Origin: Lachnospiraceae bacterium
GTDB lineage: Bacteria; Bacillota; Clostridia; Lachnospirales; Lachnospiraceae
DNA length: 64,000 bases
Assembly (NCBI GenBank): GCA_017525525.1
Contig: JAFXSQ010000005.1
Location: forward strand, 1 to 64,000
Direction of reading: 5' to 3'
Shown here piece by piece: positions 27,968-35,557 of the stretch (positions within the stretch are counted from its first letter, which is position 1; each line of letters begins with the position of its first letter). Made by a program: the position numbers and the translations under genes. The notes under the pieces are model-generated. The model saw only the letters and a program-made list of their open reading frames with translations, did no database searches and was not told the origin of the DNA.

Positions 27968-30900
27968 TCAATCGTCCAGTTTGTCCTCTATCATATTTAC
28001 AGACACAAGCGTCGATACGCCTTTTTCCTGCATGGTGATACCATAGAGTATGTCACAGGCCTCCATGGTACCCTTTCTGTGTGTTATGACTATGAACTGC
28101 GTATCGCTTGTGAGCTTGCTTAAATAATTAGCGTAACGCTTAACGTTCGAATCGTCAAGCGCCGCCTCTATCTCATCCAAGAGACAGAAGGGTGAAGGCT
28201 TAAGGCTCTGAATCGCAAAGAGCAATGCAATGGCCGTAAGCGACTTCTCACCACCGGAGAGCTGCATCATGTTCTGAAGCTTCTTTCCGGGCGGCTGAGC
28301 GATAATTCTTATACCGGTCTCAAGGATGTTCTCCTCATCCACGAGCTCAAGCTCGCATTTACCGCCTCCGAAGAGCTCCTTGAACACCTTGAGGAACATC
28401 AGCCTTATATCCTTAAAGCTTGCGGCAAACTGCTCCTTCATGGCTCTGTCAAGCTCCGCTATGATATTGACTAAGTTCTCCTCAGCGCGAACTATGTCAT
28501 CGTGCTGGTTCTTTAGGAACTCGTATCTCTCGGATACCTCTTTGTAGTCCTCGATGGCATTTACATTTACATCGCCGAGTGACTTGATCTTCGACTTTAC
28601 TTCACTTATCTCTTTCTTTAAGCTGCCCGCATCGTTAAGTGTATCGTCCTTAAATTCGAGGGCGGAATTAAGCGTGAGCTCGTACTCCTCCCACATGTAA
28701 TCATTCAGGGCGTCACCCTGCTCGTTGAGCTTTTCTATCTGAGCATTGAGCTTAAATGAGCTCTTGTCTAACGCATTCATCTGGTTTGAAAGCTCCTCGC
28801 GCTTTGCAAAGAAATCCTTATGCTGCTCCTGCTCGGATGCCTTCTTACTCTTAAGCTCTTCAAGCTTCTTCTCATATATGCTTATGATGCGGTTATTCTC
28901 TTCTATCCTGTGCGAAATGGACGTCAATTTCTCCGACAGGCTTGCGGCCTCGCCGGCGCCCTGAGCTATTCGGTCATTTAACGACTTTAAGCTCTGCTTT
29001 GCCGAGGTCTCGGCGCTCCTAATGCGCTCAATGTTCGCCATAAGGAAGTCGTTCTCCTGCTTTATGCCGTTGAACTTTATGGTAAGCTCATTTATCCCGG
29101 CAAGCTTCTCCTCGTGGTCGGCCCTGTCCTTCACAAGCTGCTTTTCAAGCTCCTCTATACGCTCCTCCAAGCGCTTGTTGTCCTGCTCCTTTGCAAGGTT
29201 GCCCTTCTCGAGCTCCCCCTTATTTCTGTTGATTTCCTCAATCTGCTTCTTTAATTCCTCGCGCTCTCTCGCAACCTTGTTATATGTGCTTTCTATCTCG
29301 GCAAGCCTTTCGGTTGCATTGCCTACCGCGATATCCGCGGTATTCTTCTCGACGCTTACCTGGTTTAACTCTGCCAGCGCCTTGTCGCGAATTGCTCTCT
29401 GATTCTCCCTGAAGGCCTTTGACTCCTCGATAGTCTTCTCAAGCTCTTTTTTCTTCTTCTCGAGCTTTACAATCTGCTCGTCTATATCCTCAAGCTCTCT
29501 CTTCCTTCCGAGCAGGTTCGAGCTGTTCCTGAAGGCGCCACCTGTCATGGCTCCGCCCGGGGTTATCTGCTCACCCTCCAAGGTAACTATTCTCAGGCTC
29601 TGCTTGTATTTTCTCGCAAGCTTTGAGGCATTGTCGATGTTATCGCACACAACTATCCTACCCAAAAGGTGCCTCAATATGGTGTCGAATTTCGCATCGG
29701 ACTTTACAAGGTCGCTGGCAATTCCTACCACGCCCTGCTCCTTCTTCACAGCTTCATCCACACCGCCCCTTATTACAATCGACTCAATAGGAAGAAATGT
29801 TGCGCGGCCCGCCTTATTCTCCTTCAAGAAGGCAATCATCTTCTTGGCTGTCGCCTCGTCCTCGGTCACGATATTCTGTATGCTTCCTCCGAGTGCGGTC
29901 TCTATGGCTGTCTCATACTTTTTCTCTACTTCGATTATGTCGGCAACAACGCCAATCAAGCCTTTGTTCCCGGCCTTAAGCTCCATCACGCGCTTAATCG
30001 CGTTGCCGTAGCCCTCGTAACGCTCGGACATATTCCTTAAGGTCTCCTTCTTTGACCTTAAGCCTATTATCTGGTTGCCCGTTACGGTTATATCATTCTT
30101 GGAGGATATCTCCTCCCTTGCGCTCTCATCTATGGCTTCCCTTGAATCGGCTATGGTCTGCTCAAGCCTTGCAACCTCTGCCGCAAGCTTTTTCTGTGTC
30201 TCTAAGGACTCCTCGCTCTCAGCCCTTAACCTGGTCTCCTCGCTCTTTAAGTTCAGATATCTCTGCTCAAGCTCAGAACGCCTTAAAGCTATATTCTCGA
30301 GCATGGTATCGTATCTTCCGACCTTTGCCTTTAAGGCGCCGCCCTCACTTATATTTTCTATGATAAGGGACTTGGAATCCTCAACCTCCGCCTCGGCCTT
30401 CTCTATCCTCTCCTTGATCTCGTCTGCCGCATTTACCGCTGACTCAAGCACATCATCAGCATCGTCGAGCTGCTCGTCGATAAGGCTCTTCTTTTCAAAT
30501 ATACCGTCTAACTCGCTCTTATAAGCAGCTAAGCTCTTGTTCAGCGAATCAATCTGCTCCGCAATTACGCCCTCGCTGTCCTTCAATGAGCGGAGCTGCT
30601 CATTTACAAGCCTTGTCTCACCGTCCTGCTTCTCGTTGTCAAGCTTCTTCTCGGCTAAGTTGTTTTTTGTTTCGTCTATCTCGTTAGACAATTCCTCTAT
30701 TCGGTTCTCGATAAGCTCATAGCTCTCCTTTGCCGCATCAAGCTCACCGGCAATCCTCGAGATATCATCCGTAACTATTCTTAACTTTTCTTCTAACTCT
30801 TCCTTCTTGGCGCCTCTTTCCTCGGAGTCAAGGAGGAAGGCGTTGATGTCAAGCTTCTTTAACTCATCCTTAAAAAGGAGGTATCTCTTTGCGGTTTCGG

Positions 30901-31525
30901 ACTGCTCCTTTAAGGGTCCGACCTGTCTTTCAAGCTCTGAGAGAATGTCGTTTACTCTCGTTAAGTTCTCCCTCTCGGACTCAAGAGACTTCTCGGTTGC
31001 TGCCTTATTCTTCTTATACTTAACGATACCGGCAGCCTCGTCAAAAAGCTCTCTGTGCTCCTCGGGTTTGCCCGAAAGGATGCGGTCTATCTGCCCCTGT
31101 CCGATTATCGAATAGCCCTCCTTACCGATACCGGTATCGAAAAAGAGCGCAGCCACGTCCTTTAGTCTGCTTGTAACGCCGTTTATCAGGTACTCGCTCT
31201 CTCCCGAACGGAACACTCTTCTCGCCACGGTAACCTCTGTGTAATCTATCGGAAGCACATGATCGCTATTGTCTAATGTGATAGCCACATATGCCGAACC
31301 CTGAGGCTTTCTGAGCTCTGTTCCGGCGAAGATTACATCCTCCATCTTGGCTCCTCGAAGCTGCTTTGCGCTCTGTTCTCCGAGCACCCATCTTACGGCG
31401 TCGCCGACATTACTCTTGCCCGACCCGTTCGGTCCGACTATTCCCGTTATTCCGTCGTTGAATTTGAATACTATTTTATTGGCAAATGATTTGAAGCCGT
31501 TGACTTCAATACTCTTTAAGTACAT
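27968..31525 (-). CDS. smc: Chromosome segregation SMC ATPase
   Basis: Condensin-type ATPase that extrudes DNA loops with ScpAB. 1185 aa: N-terminal Walker A GPNGSGKSN, long coiled coil, hinge at about 500-680 (GLIGVVADII … GGAMTGGAFR), second coiled coil, then signature LSGGEKSLTAIALLFAI and Walker B CLLDEIEAALDDSN. All motifs intact. The stop of rnc is one base upstream of the ATG. Confidence 0.97.
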   Translation of the reverse strand: MYLKSIEVNGFKSFANKIVFKFNDGITGIVGPNGSGKSNVGDAVRWVLGEQSAKQLRGAKMEDVIFAGTELRKPQGSAYVAITLDNSDHVLPIDYTEVTVARRVFRSGESEYLINGVTSRLKDVAALFFDTGIGKEGYSIIGQGQIDRILSGKPEEHRELFDEAAGIVKYKKNKAATEKSLESERENLTRVNDILSELERQVGPLKEQSETAKRYLLFKDELKKLDINAFLLDSEERGAKKEELEEKLRIVTDDISRIAGELDAAKESYELIENRIEELSNEIDETKNNLAEKKLDNEKQDGETRLVNEQLRSLKDSEGVIAEQIDSLNKSLAAYKSELDGIFEKKSLIDEQLDDADDVLESAVNAADEIKERIEKAEAEVEDSKSLIIENISEGGALKAKVGRYDTMLENIALRRSELEQRYLNLKSEETRLRAESEESLETQKKLAAEVARLEQTIADSREAIDESAREEISSKNDITVTGNQIIGLRSKKETLRNMSERYEGYGNAIKRVMELKAGNKGLIGVVADIIEVEKKYETAIETALGGSIQNIVTEDEATAKKMIAFLKENKAGRATFLPIESIVIRGGVDEAVKKEQGVVGIASDLVKSDAKFDTILRHLLGRIVVCDNIDNASKLARKYKQSLRIVTLEGEQITPGGAMTGGAFRNSSNLLGRKRELEDIDEQIVKLEKKKKELEKTIEESKAFRENQRAIRDKALAELNQVSVEKNTADIAVGNATERLAEIESTYNKVAREREELKKQIEEINRNKGELEKGNLAKEQDNKRLEERIEELEKQLVKDRADHEEKLAGINELTIKFNGIKQENDFLMANIERIRSAETSAKQSLKSLNDRIAQGAGEAASLSEKLTSISHRIEENNRIISIYEKKLEELKSKKASEQEQHKDFFAKREELSNQMNALDKSSFKLNAQIEKLNEQGDALNDYMWEEYELTLNSALEFKDDTLNDAGSLKKEISEVKSKIKSLGDVNVNAIEDYKEVSERYEFLKNQHDDIVRAEENLVNIIAELDRAMKEQFAASFKDIRLMFLKVFKELFGGGKCELELVDEENILETGIRIIAQPPGKKLQNMMQLSGGEKSLTAIALLFAIQSLKPSPFCLLDEIEAALDDSNVKRYANYLSKLTSDTQFIVITHRKGTMEACDILYGITMQEKGVSTLVSVNMIEDKLDD

Positions 31526-31526
31526 C

Positions 31527-32222
31527 TTATTCCTCGTCTTTTATCTTATTAAGGGCCTCGTATGCAGCCTCCTGCTCGGCATTCTTCTTGGAACCGCCCC
31601 TGCCTCTTCCTGCTGTCTTTCCGCCGAGCTTTATCTCGACCTCAAAGGTCTTCATGTGATCCGGCCCGCTCTCGCCCACCGTCACATAGCTTATCTCAAG
31701 CCCCTTTGCCTGGGCATATTCCTGTATCATGGTCTTACTGTCATGGAAGCGTCTCTTGCTCTCTATGTCAGTAAGAAGATGCGTCTTAACATACACACGC
31801 GCAGGCTCTATTCCTCCGTCAAGGTATATCGCGCCCAGGATTGACTCGAAGATGTCGCATAGTATCGAGTCCCTGTCGGCCCCGCCGGTAAGCTTCTCTC
31901 CCTTCGAAAAGAGAATATACCCTCCTAAGCTCAAGGCTCTTACAATCTTTGAAAGCGTAAACTCACACACAAGACTTGCCCTCAGCTTAGTGAGCTCACC
32001 CTCGGCAAGCTCCCTGTACTCCTCGAACAGAAACTCACTGCTGATATATTCAAGGATTGCATCGCCTAAGAATTCGTATTTCTCATAACTCTCAGCATTC
32101 CCAATCTGCTTTTCGTTAACAAAGGATTTGTGCGTCAACGCGGTAACGAGATGGGACTTGTCCTTGAACCTATAACCTATTATATTTTCAACCTCGGCAA
32201 GCCTGCCGTTGTCGTAATACAC
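31527..32222 (-). CDS. rnc: Ribonuclease III
   Basis: Cleaves double-stranded RNA in rRNA processing and mRNA decay. Catalytic signature EKYEFLGDAILEYI (about 48-60) and DIFESILGAIYLDGG; C-terminal dsRBD (about 160-231) with GGKTAGRGRGGSKKNAEQEAA. 231 aa. The start codon is GTG at 32222, supported by AAGGAG 8 bases upstream; no better ATG is near. Confidence 0.95.
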   Translation of the reverse strand: MYYDNGRLAEVENIIGYRFKDKSHLVTALTHKSFVNEKQIGNAESYEKYEFLGDAILEYISSEFLFEEYRELAEGELTKLRASLVCEFTLSKIVRALSLGGYILFSKGEKLTGGADRDSILCDIFESILGAIYLDGGIEPARVYVKTHLLTDIESKRRFHDSKTMIQEYAQAKGLEISYVTVGESGPDHMKTFEVEIKLGGKTAGRGRGGSKKNAEQEAAYEALNKIKDEE

Positions 32223-32237
32223 TTTTTATTCTCCTTG

Positions 32238-32262
32238 TTAAGATCCTTCGCTCAGAATCTTA
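32238..32262. repeat. Dispersed palindromic repeat, minimal copy 7
   Basis: AAGATCCTTCGCTCAGAATCTT, a 22-bp imperfect palindrome in the plsX-rnc gap; looks like a copy with its middle deleted. Confidence 0.5.
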
Positions 32263-32265
32263 TTA

Positions 32266-33273
32266 TTAAACTTCTTCAAAACTCTTCACTATCTTCTCAT
32301 TAACGCCGCTTATGATGAAATTCCTGCACTGATATATGGCGCTCTCGGCTTCTGCCTGCTTGCTGTTGCCGTGAATCTTCACCACAAGTCCCTTTATTCC
32401 AAGTAAGGGCGCACCGCCCTTGTCGTCCGCCATAAAGCGCTTCAAATGCTTCTTCAGCGGCTTATATATAAGCGCCGCGCCGAGCTTAGTCTTCGGTGAC
32501 TGGTTTAAGACACCCTTTATCTCCTTCATAAACATCCTGCCCACACCCTCATAGAGCTTGAGCATACAATTACCCGTGAATGCCTCAGTCACGATAACAT
32601 CAGCCTGGCCGCTTACTATATCCCTCGACTCTATACTTCCTACAAAATTGATATCCTTCAAGGTCCTTAAAACCGGAAGGGTCTGCTTCACGAGCTCATT
32701 TCCCTTCTCATCCTCAGCGCCTATATTCACAAGGGCAACCTTGGGCTTCTTAACGCCCATTATATTCTCCATATATATGGAGCCCATCTTCGCAAACTGA
32801 ACAAGCGCCTCGGGCTTAACATCCACATTAGCGCCACAGTCAAGCATGAGACTGTCGCCCGTCCTTGTTGGAACTAAAGTCGCAAGCGGAGCTCTCTTTA
32901 CGCCCTTTGCGCGTCCCACGATAAATGTACCTCCGGCCAAAAGCGCGCCTGTATTTCCCGCCGAAATAACTGCCTGGTTCTCGCCGTTCTTTACCGAAGT
33001 AAGCGCGAGCACCATGGATGAATCCTTCTTCCTTCTGACCGCATCAACGGGAGCGTCATGACAGGTTATGGTTTCGGTAGCGCCGACTATCTTAATCCTT
33101 GCTTCATCTACCCCATACTGCTTTATAAGGTCGCTCAACTCACCCTCCTTACCATAGAGGGTCACATCGAAATCATCATATTTTTCAAATGCAGCCTTAA
33201 CCGCTGCCACCATAGGCTCCGCGCCGTTGTCTCCGCCTAAGGTATCGATAGCCAGCTTAATCCTGTCGTCCAT
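32266..33273 (-). CDS. plsX: Phosphate acyltransferase PlsX
   Basis: Makes acyl phosphate from acyl-ACP for PlsY in phospholipid synthesis. Signature LAIDTLGGDNGAEPMV at the start, SAGNTGALLAGG, LDCGANVDVKPE, and VTEAFTGNCMLKLYEG. About 335 aa. Two ATGs are adjacent (33276 and 33273); GGAG is 3 bases from the first and 6 from the second, so 33273 is preferred. acpP, which often follows plsX, is not here; rnc follows directly. Confidence 0.94.
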   Translation of the reverse strand: MDDRIKLAIDTLGGDNGAEPMVAAVKAAFEKYDDFDVTLYGKEGELSDLIKQYGVDEARIKIVGATETITCHDAPVDAVRRKKDSSMVLALTSVKNGENQAVISAGNTGALLAGGTFIVGRAKGVKRAPLATLVPTRTGDSLMLDCGANVDVKPEALVQFAKMGSIYMENIMGVKKPKVALVNIGAEDEKGNELVKQTLPVLRTLKDINFVGSIESRDIVSGQADVIVTEAFTGNCMLKLYEGVGRMFMKEIKGVLNQSPKTKLGAALIYKPLKKHLKRFMADDKGGAPLLGIKGLVVKIHGNSKQAEAESAIYQCRNFIISGVNEKIVKSFEEV

Positions 33274-33339
33274 CATTATCTCCTGTCTTTCTTCTTATTA
33301 TATGTAATAATAATTATGTCTAATATCCATAACTATGGT

Positions 33340-33368
33340 ATTATATATGTGCTTTTTATCTTAGTCAA
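33340..33368 (-). promoter_or_regulatory. Sigma-A promoter of plsX-rnc-smc-ftsY
   Basis: TTGACT (33363-33368), exact 17-bp spacer, perfect TATAAT (33340-33345) on the minus strand, directly after the rpmF terminator and about 65 bases before plsX. Confidence 0.8.
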
Positions 33369-33369
33369 G

Positions 33370-33396
33370 AAAAAAACGGCTCTTTCGAGCCGTTTC
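33370..33396 (-). terminator. rpmF terminator
   Basis: AAACGGCTC gaaa GAGCCGTTT followed by more T on the minus strand, 15 bases after the rpmF stop. Textbook intrinsic terminator with a GAAA tetraloop. Confidence 0.88.
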
Positions 33397-33409
33397 TTTC
33401 TATATCTTA

Positions 33410-33589
33410 TTACTCAACAGATATAACTTCCTTCTTGTTATATGAACCGCAAGCCTTGCACACTCTGTGCGGCATCATAAGCTCTCCGCACTTGCTGCAC
33501 TTAACAAGTCCCGGTACGCTCATTCTCCAATTAGCTCTGCGCTTATCTCTTCTTGCCTTAGAGCTTTTGTTCTTAGGACAGATTGACAT
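33410..33589 (-). CDS. rpmF: Ribosomal protein bL32
   Basis: A 59-aa large-subunit protein. N-terminus MSICPKNKSSKARRDKRRAN matches L32, and two CxxC pairs (CSKC, CKAC) form a zinc ribbon, the zinc-containing (C+) paralogue. It begins at the ATG at 33589 with GGGAGGTG upstream, has its own consensus promoter and terminator, and so is a monocistronic unit. Confidence 0.95.
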   Translation of the reverse strand: MSICPKNKSSKARRDKRRANWRMSVPGLVKCSKCGELMMPHRVCKACGSYNKKEVISVE

Positions 33590-33649
33590 CTTCGATTACA
33601 CCTCCCTTTCGTCTACATTGAGCATATCTGCTCAAAAACATACCTCGCT

Positions 33650-33678
33650 ATTATAACGACAAAGGAGGTGCTTGTCAA
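33650..33678 (-). promoter_or_regulatory. Consensus sigma-A promoter of rpmF
   Basis: TTGACA (33673-33678), 17-bp spacer, TATAAT (33650-33655) on the minus strand: both boxes and the spacing are perfect, as expected for a ribosomal protein gene. Confidence 0.88.
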
Positions 33679-33713
33679 CGAAAACTTTTATAAAATTTCA
33701 GTTTTTTCGGGTA

Positions 33714-34637
33714 TTATATCTCTATATGCCCAAATTGCTTATAATTCTGCCTCGCTTCGCTAAGTGTAAGCTCGTGATTGGCTCCGGAAGGAACCTCCAA
33801 ACCACCGACCGCATTCTCATCGGTGTCATCCTCCCAGCGACATACCGGGCATATCTCCCACTCCAACCTTTCGGTAAGCGTTGTCATGCCGCAGCATGGA
33901 CACTTGAACCTCGGCTTATCATCATCCTCATCGGTTTCTTCGGGCAACATGGCCTCAAAGACTTCAAGGTCTCCCGGCGTCGTAAGCTTTATGTTCCTGT
34001 CAGATCCCGAAGCAAAGTACAGCCTGTGTCCGAGTTCCACCATCATCGTGTTCGTGTAAGCCGAGCCGTAGATTCCGATCTCCTTCTCATAAGCCTCATG
34101 GTAAGCCTCATCGATCAGCCTGAACCTGTATGCCTGCGGAGTTGAAACCCTCCTCAAGGTCTCACGCGGGATATAACTTATCGTAGTATTCGGCTGCTCG
34201 CTATCGACCACAAATATCTGCTCGTTATACGGCAGAGAGGTCACAGCATTCCCATGCTCTTCGCATATCTTTACCACATCGGTCAGTATGTCCGGATCGA
34301 CAAGAGGTCTTATGCCGTCGTGAACTATCACTATATCGTCAGGAGAGCATTTGCCCTCTAAAAAATATACTCCGTTTCTTATGGACTCCTGGCTGGTCGC
34401 GCCGCCCTCGGTAATCCATCTAAGCTTCTCTATGCCATAGGCTTTCGCAAGTCCCTTAAGCCTGTCCTCCCACTCCTTTAAGCACACACATATGATAGCA
34501 TCCACACAGGGGTGTGCCTCAAGACTCTCCAAGGTGTAGATCAGCACCGGCTTATCCCTTACCTCTATAAATTGTTTGGGGATGTCATAACCCATTCTCT
34601 CGCCGCGCCCCGCGGCCAAAACAAGCGCTATGTTCAT
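33714..34637 (-). CDS. IspD/TarI-family cytidylyltransferase fused to a CPCC zinc domain
   Basis: Residues 1-235 are a CTP:sugar/alditol-phosphate cytidylyltransferase: LAAGRGERMG (CTP loop), PKQF, IVHDGIRPLVD and NIKLTTPGDLEVFEAM. The last pattern and VCLKEW resemble TarI/IspD2 (CDP-ribitol) as much as IspD (methylerythritol pathway), so the substrate is open. Residues about 243-307 form a separate Cys-rich CPCC domain: CPCCGMTTL, ICPVCRWEDD, GGLEVPSGAN and LSEARQNYKQFG. I know CPCC mainly as a stand-alone small domain, so the fusion is unusual. The gene starts 3 bases after the rubrerythrin stop, so the two are co-transcribed. Confidence 0.85.
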   Translation of the reverse strand: MNIALVLAAGRGERMGYDIPKQFIEVRDKPVLIYTLESLEAHPCVDAIICVCLKEWEDRLKGLAKAYGIEKLRWITEGGATSQESIRNGVYFLEGKCSPDDIVIVHDGIRPLVDPDILTDVVKICEEHGNAVTSLPYNEQIFVVDSEQPNTTISYIPRETLRRVSTPQAYRFRLIDEAYHEAYEKEIGIYGSAYTNTMMVELGHRLYFASGSDRNIKLTTPGDLEVFEAMLPEETDEDDDKPRFKCPCCGMTTLTERLEWEICPVCRWEDDTDENAVGGLEVPSGANHELTLSEARQNYKQFGHIEI

Positions 34638-34640
34638 AAT

Positions 34641-35306
34641 TTAATAGTTCTCTGCGTTAACCTCAAAGAAGGACTGCGGATGGTCGCATACCGGGCATAC
34701 CTCGGGAGCCTCGGTACCTACTACGATATGACCGCAGTTGCGGCACTCCCAAACCTTTACCTCGCTCTTCTTGAACACTTCCTGCATCTCAACATTCTTC
34801 AGAAGCGCGCGATAACGCTCCTCGTGATGCTTCTCTATGGCAGCAACGCCTCTGAACTTTGCGGCAAGCTCCGGGAAACCCTCTGCCTCGGCAGTCTTGG
34901 CGAAATCCTCGTACATATCCGTCCACTCGTAATTCTCGCCCTCTGCCGCAGCCTTTAAGTTGTCTGCCGTATCTCCTATGCCGTTCAACTCCTTGAACCA
35001 GAGCTTAGCATGCTCCTTCTCGTTGTCAGCCGTCTTAAGGAACAGAGCAGCTATCTGCTCAAAGCCCTGCTTCTTTGCCTTTGAAGCAAAGTAAGTATAC
35101 TTATTTCTTGCCTGAGACTCGCCTGCAAATGCAGCCTGAAGGTTCTTCTCTGTCTGGGTTCCCGCATACTTATTTGCTGCCGGTGCTGCCTCCTCAACTA
35201 TCTCCTCAAGGTTGTCACCCTTTGCGTGACATAAGGGGCACTCTGCTGTCTCTATGCTGTCTGCCTCAAACACTTCCCCACATATCTTACATCTGAATTT
35301 TGCCAT
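34641..35306 (-). CDS. rbr: Rubrerythrin with two rubredoxin-like centres
   Basis: Non-haem iron peroxidase for oxidative stress in anaerobes. From [10 protein letters not shown], residues 1-35 hold one rubredoxin-like Cys4 site (C6, C9, ECPLC), 45-180 the ferritin-like diiron domain ([24 protein letters not shown]), and about 185-221 a second Cys4 site (ECRNCG, VCPVC). The start at 35306 is chosen because AAGGAAGG precedes it and because the longer frame to 35372 would begin upstream of the promoter's own -35 box. 221 aa. Confidence 0.93.
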   Translation of the reverse strand: MAKFRCKICGEVFEADSIETAECPLCHAKGDNLEEIVEEAAPAANKYAGTQTEKNLQAAFAGESQARNKYTYFASKAKKQGFEQIAALFLKTADNEKEHAKLWFKELNGIGDTADNLKAAAEGENYEWTDMYEDFAKTAEAEGFPELAAKFRGVAAIEKHHEERYRALLKNVEMQEVFKKSEVKVWECRNCGHIVVGTEAPEVCPVCDHPQSFFEVNAENY

Positions 35307-35343
35307 AACTTTAATACCTTCCTTTCTCAAAAAGATGTTTTGT

Positions 35344-35372
35344 ATTATACTATATCCGTAACTATTTTTCAA
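35344..35372 (-). promoter_or_regulatory. Sigma-A promoter of rbr
   Basis: TTGAAA (35367-35372), 17-bp spacer, TATAAT (35344-35349) on the minus strand, with a leader of about 30 bases to the rbr ATG. Confidence 0.75.
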
Positions 35373-35416
35373 TCAATCTTTCCAAACTGTCCGACAAGAA
35401 TCGCCCGGATTTCATA

Positions 35417-35443
35417 TTGACATCAAATATAAACGAATATAAA
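35417..35443 (+). promoter_or_regulatory. Possible plus-strand promoter
   Basis: TTGACA (35417-35422), 15-bp spacer, TATAAA (35438-35443). The spacer is short for sigma-A, but it is placed correctly for the small open frame at 35464. Confidence 0.4.
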
Positions 35444-35463
35444 AGCGCACAAAGGAGCATTTT

Positions 35464-35514
35464 ATGAAGAAGAAGTTTGATGAATACATAAGGGATCACT
35501 TTGTTGAAGCGTAA
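35464..35514 (+). CDS. Possible 16-residue microprotein
   Basis: ATG-to-TAA frame of 16 codons encoding MKKKFDEYIRDHFVEA, amphipathic and charged. AAAGGAG lies 6-7 bases upstream, a promoter-like pair about 20 bases before that, and a 13-bp hairpin 8 bases after the stop. This complete mini-unit is the only plausible plus-strand gene in a long minus-strand region and stands at the border of the accessory island. It might be a leader peptide, a small toxin-like peptide, or the truncated start of a lost gene. Expression is unproven. Confidence 0.4.
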   Translation: MKKKFDEYIRDHFVEA

Positions 35515-35522
35515 AGCCCAAA

Positions 35523-35555
35523 ACGGGGACAGCTCATTTCAAGCTGTCCCCGTTA
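35523..35555. terminator. Bidirectional 13-bp terminator hairpin
   Basis: Perfect stem AACGGGGACAGCT / AGCTGTCCCCGTT with 7-nt loop. It starts 2 bases after the stop of the AAA+/M41 gene on the minus strand, where TTTT and GGGCTTT follow, and it also ends the small plus-strand unit. Confidence 0.75.
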
Positions 35556-35557
35556 TA

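Noticed and set aside
35307-35372. N-terminal extension of rubrerythrin
   Set aside because: The region contains the -35 and -10 boxes of the rbr promoter, so it cannot be translated from that transcript.
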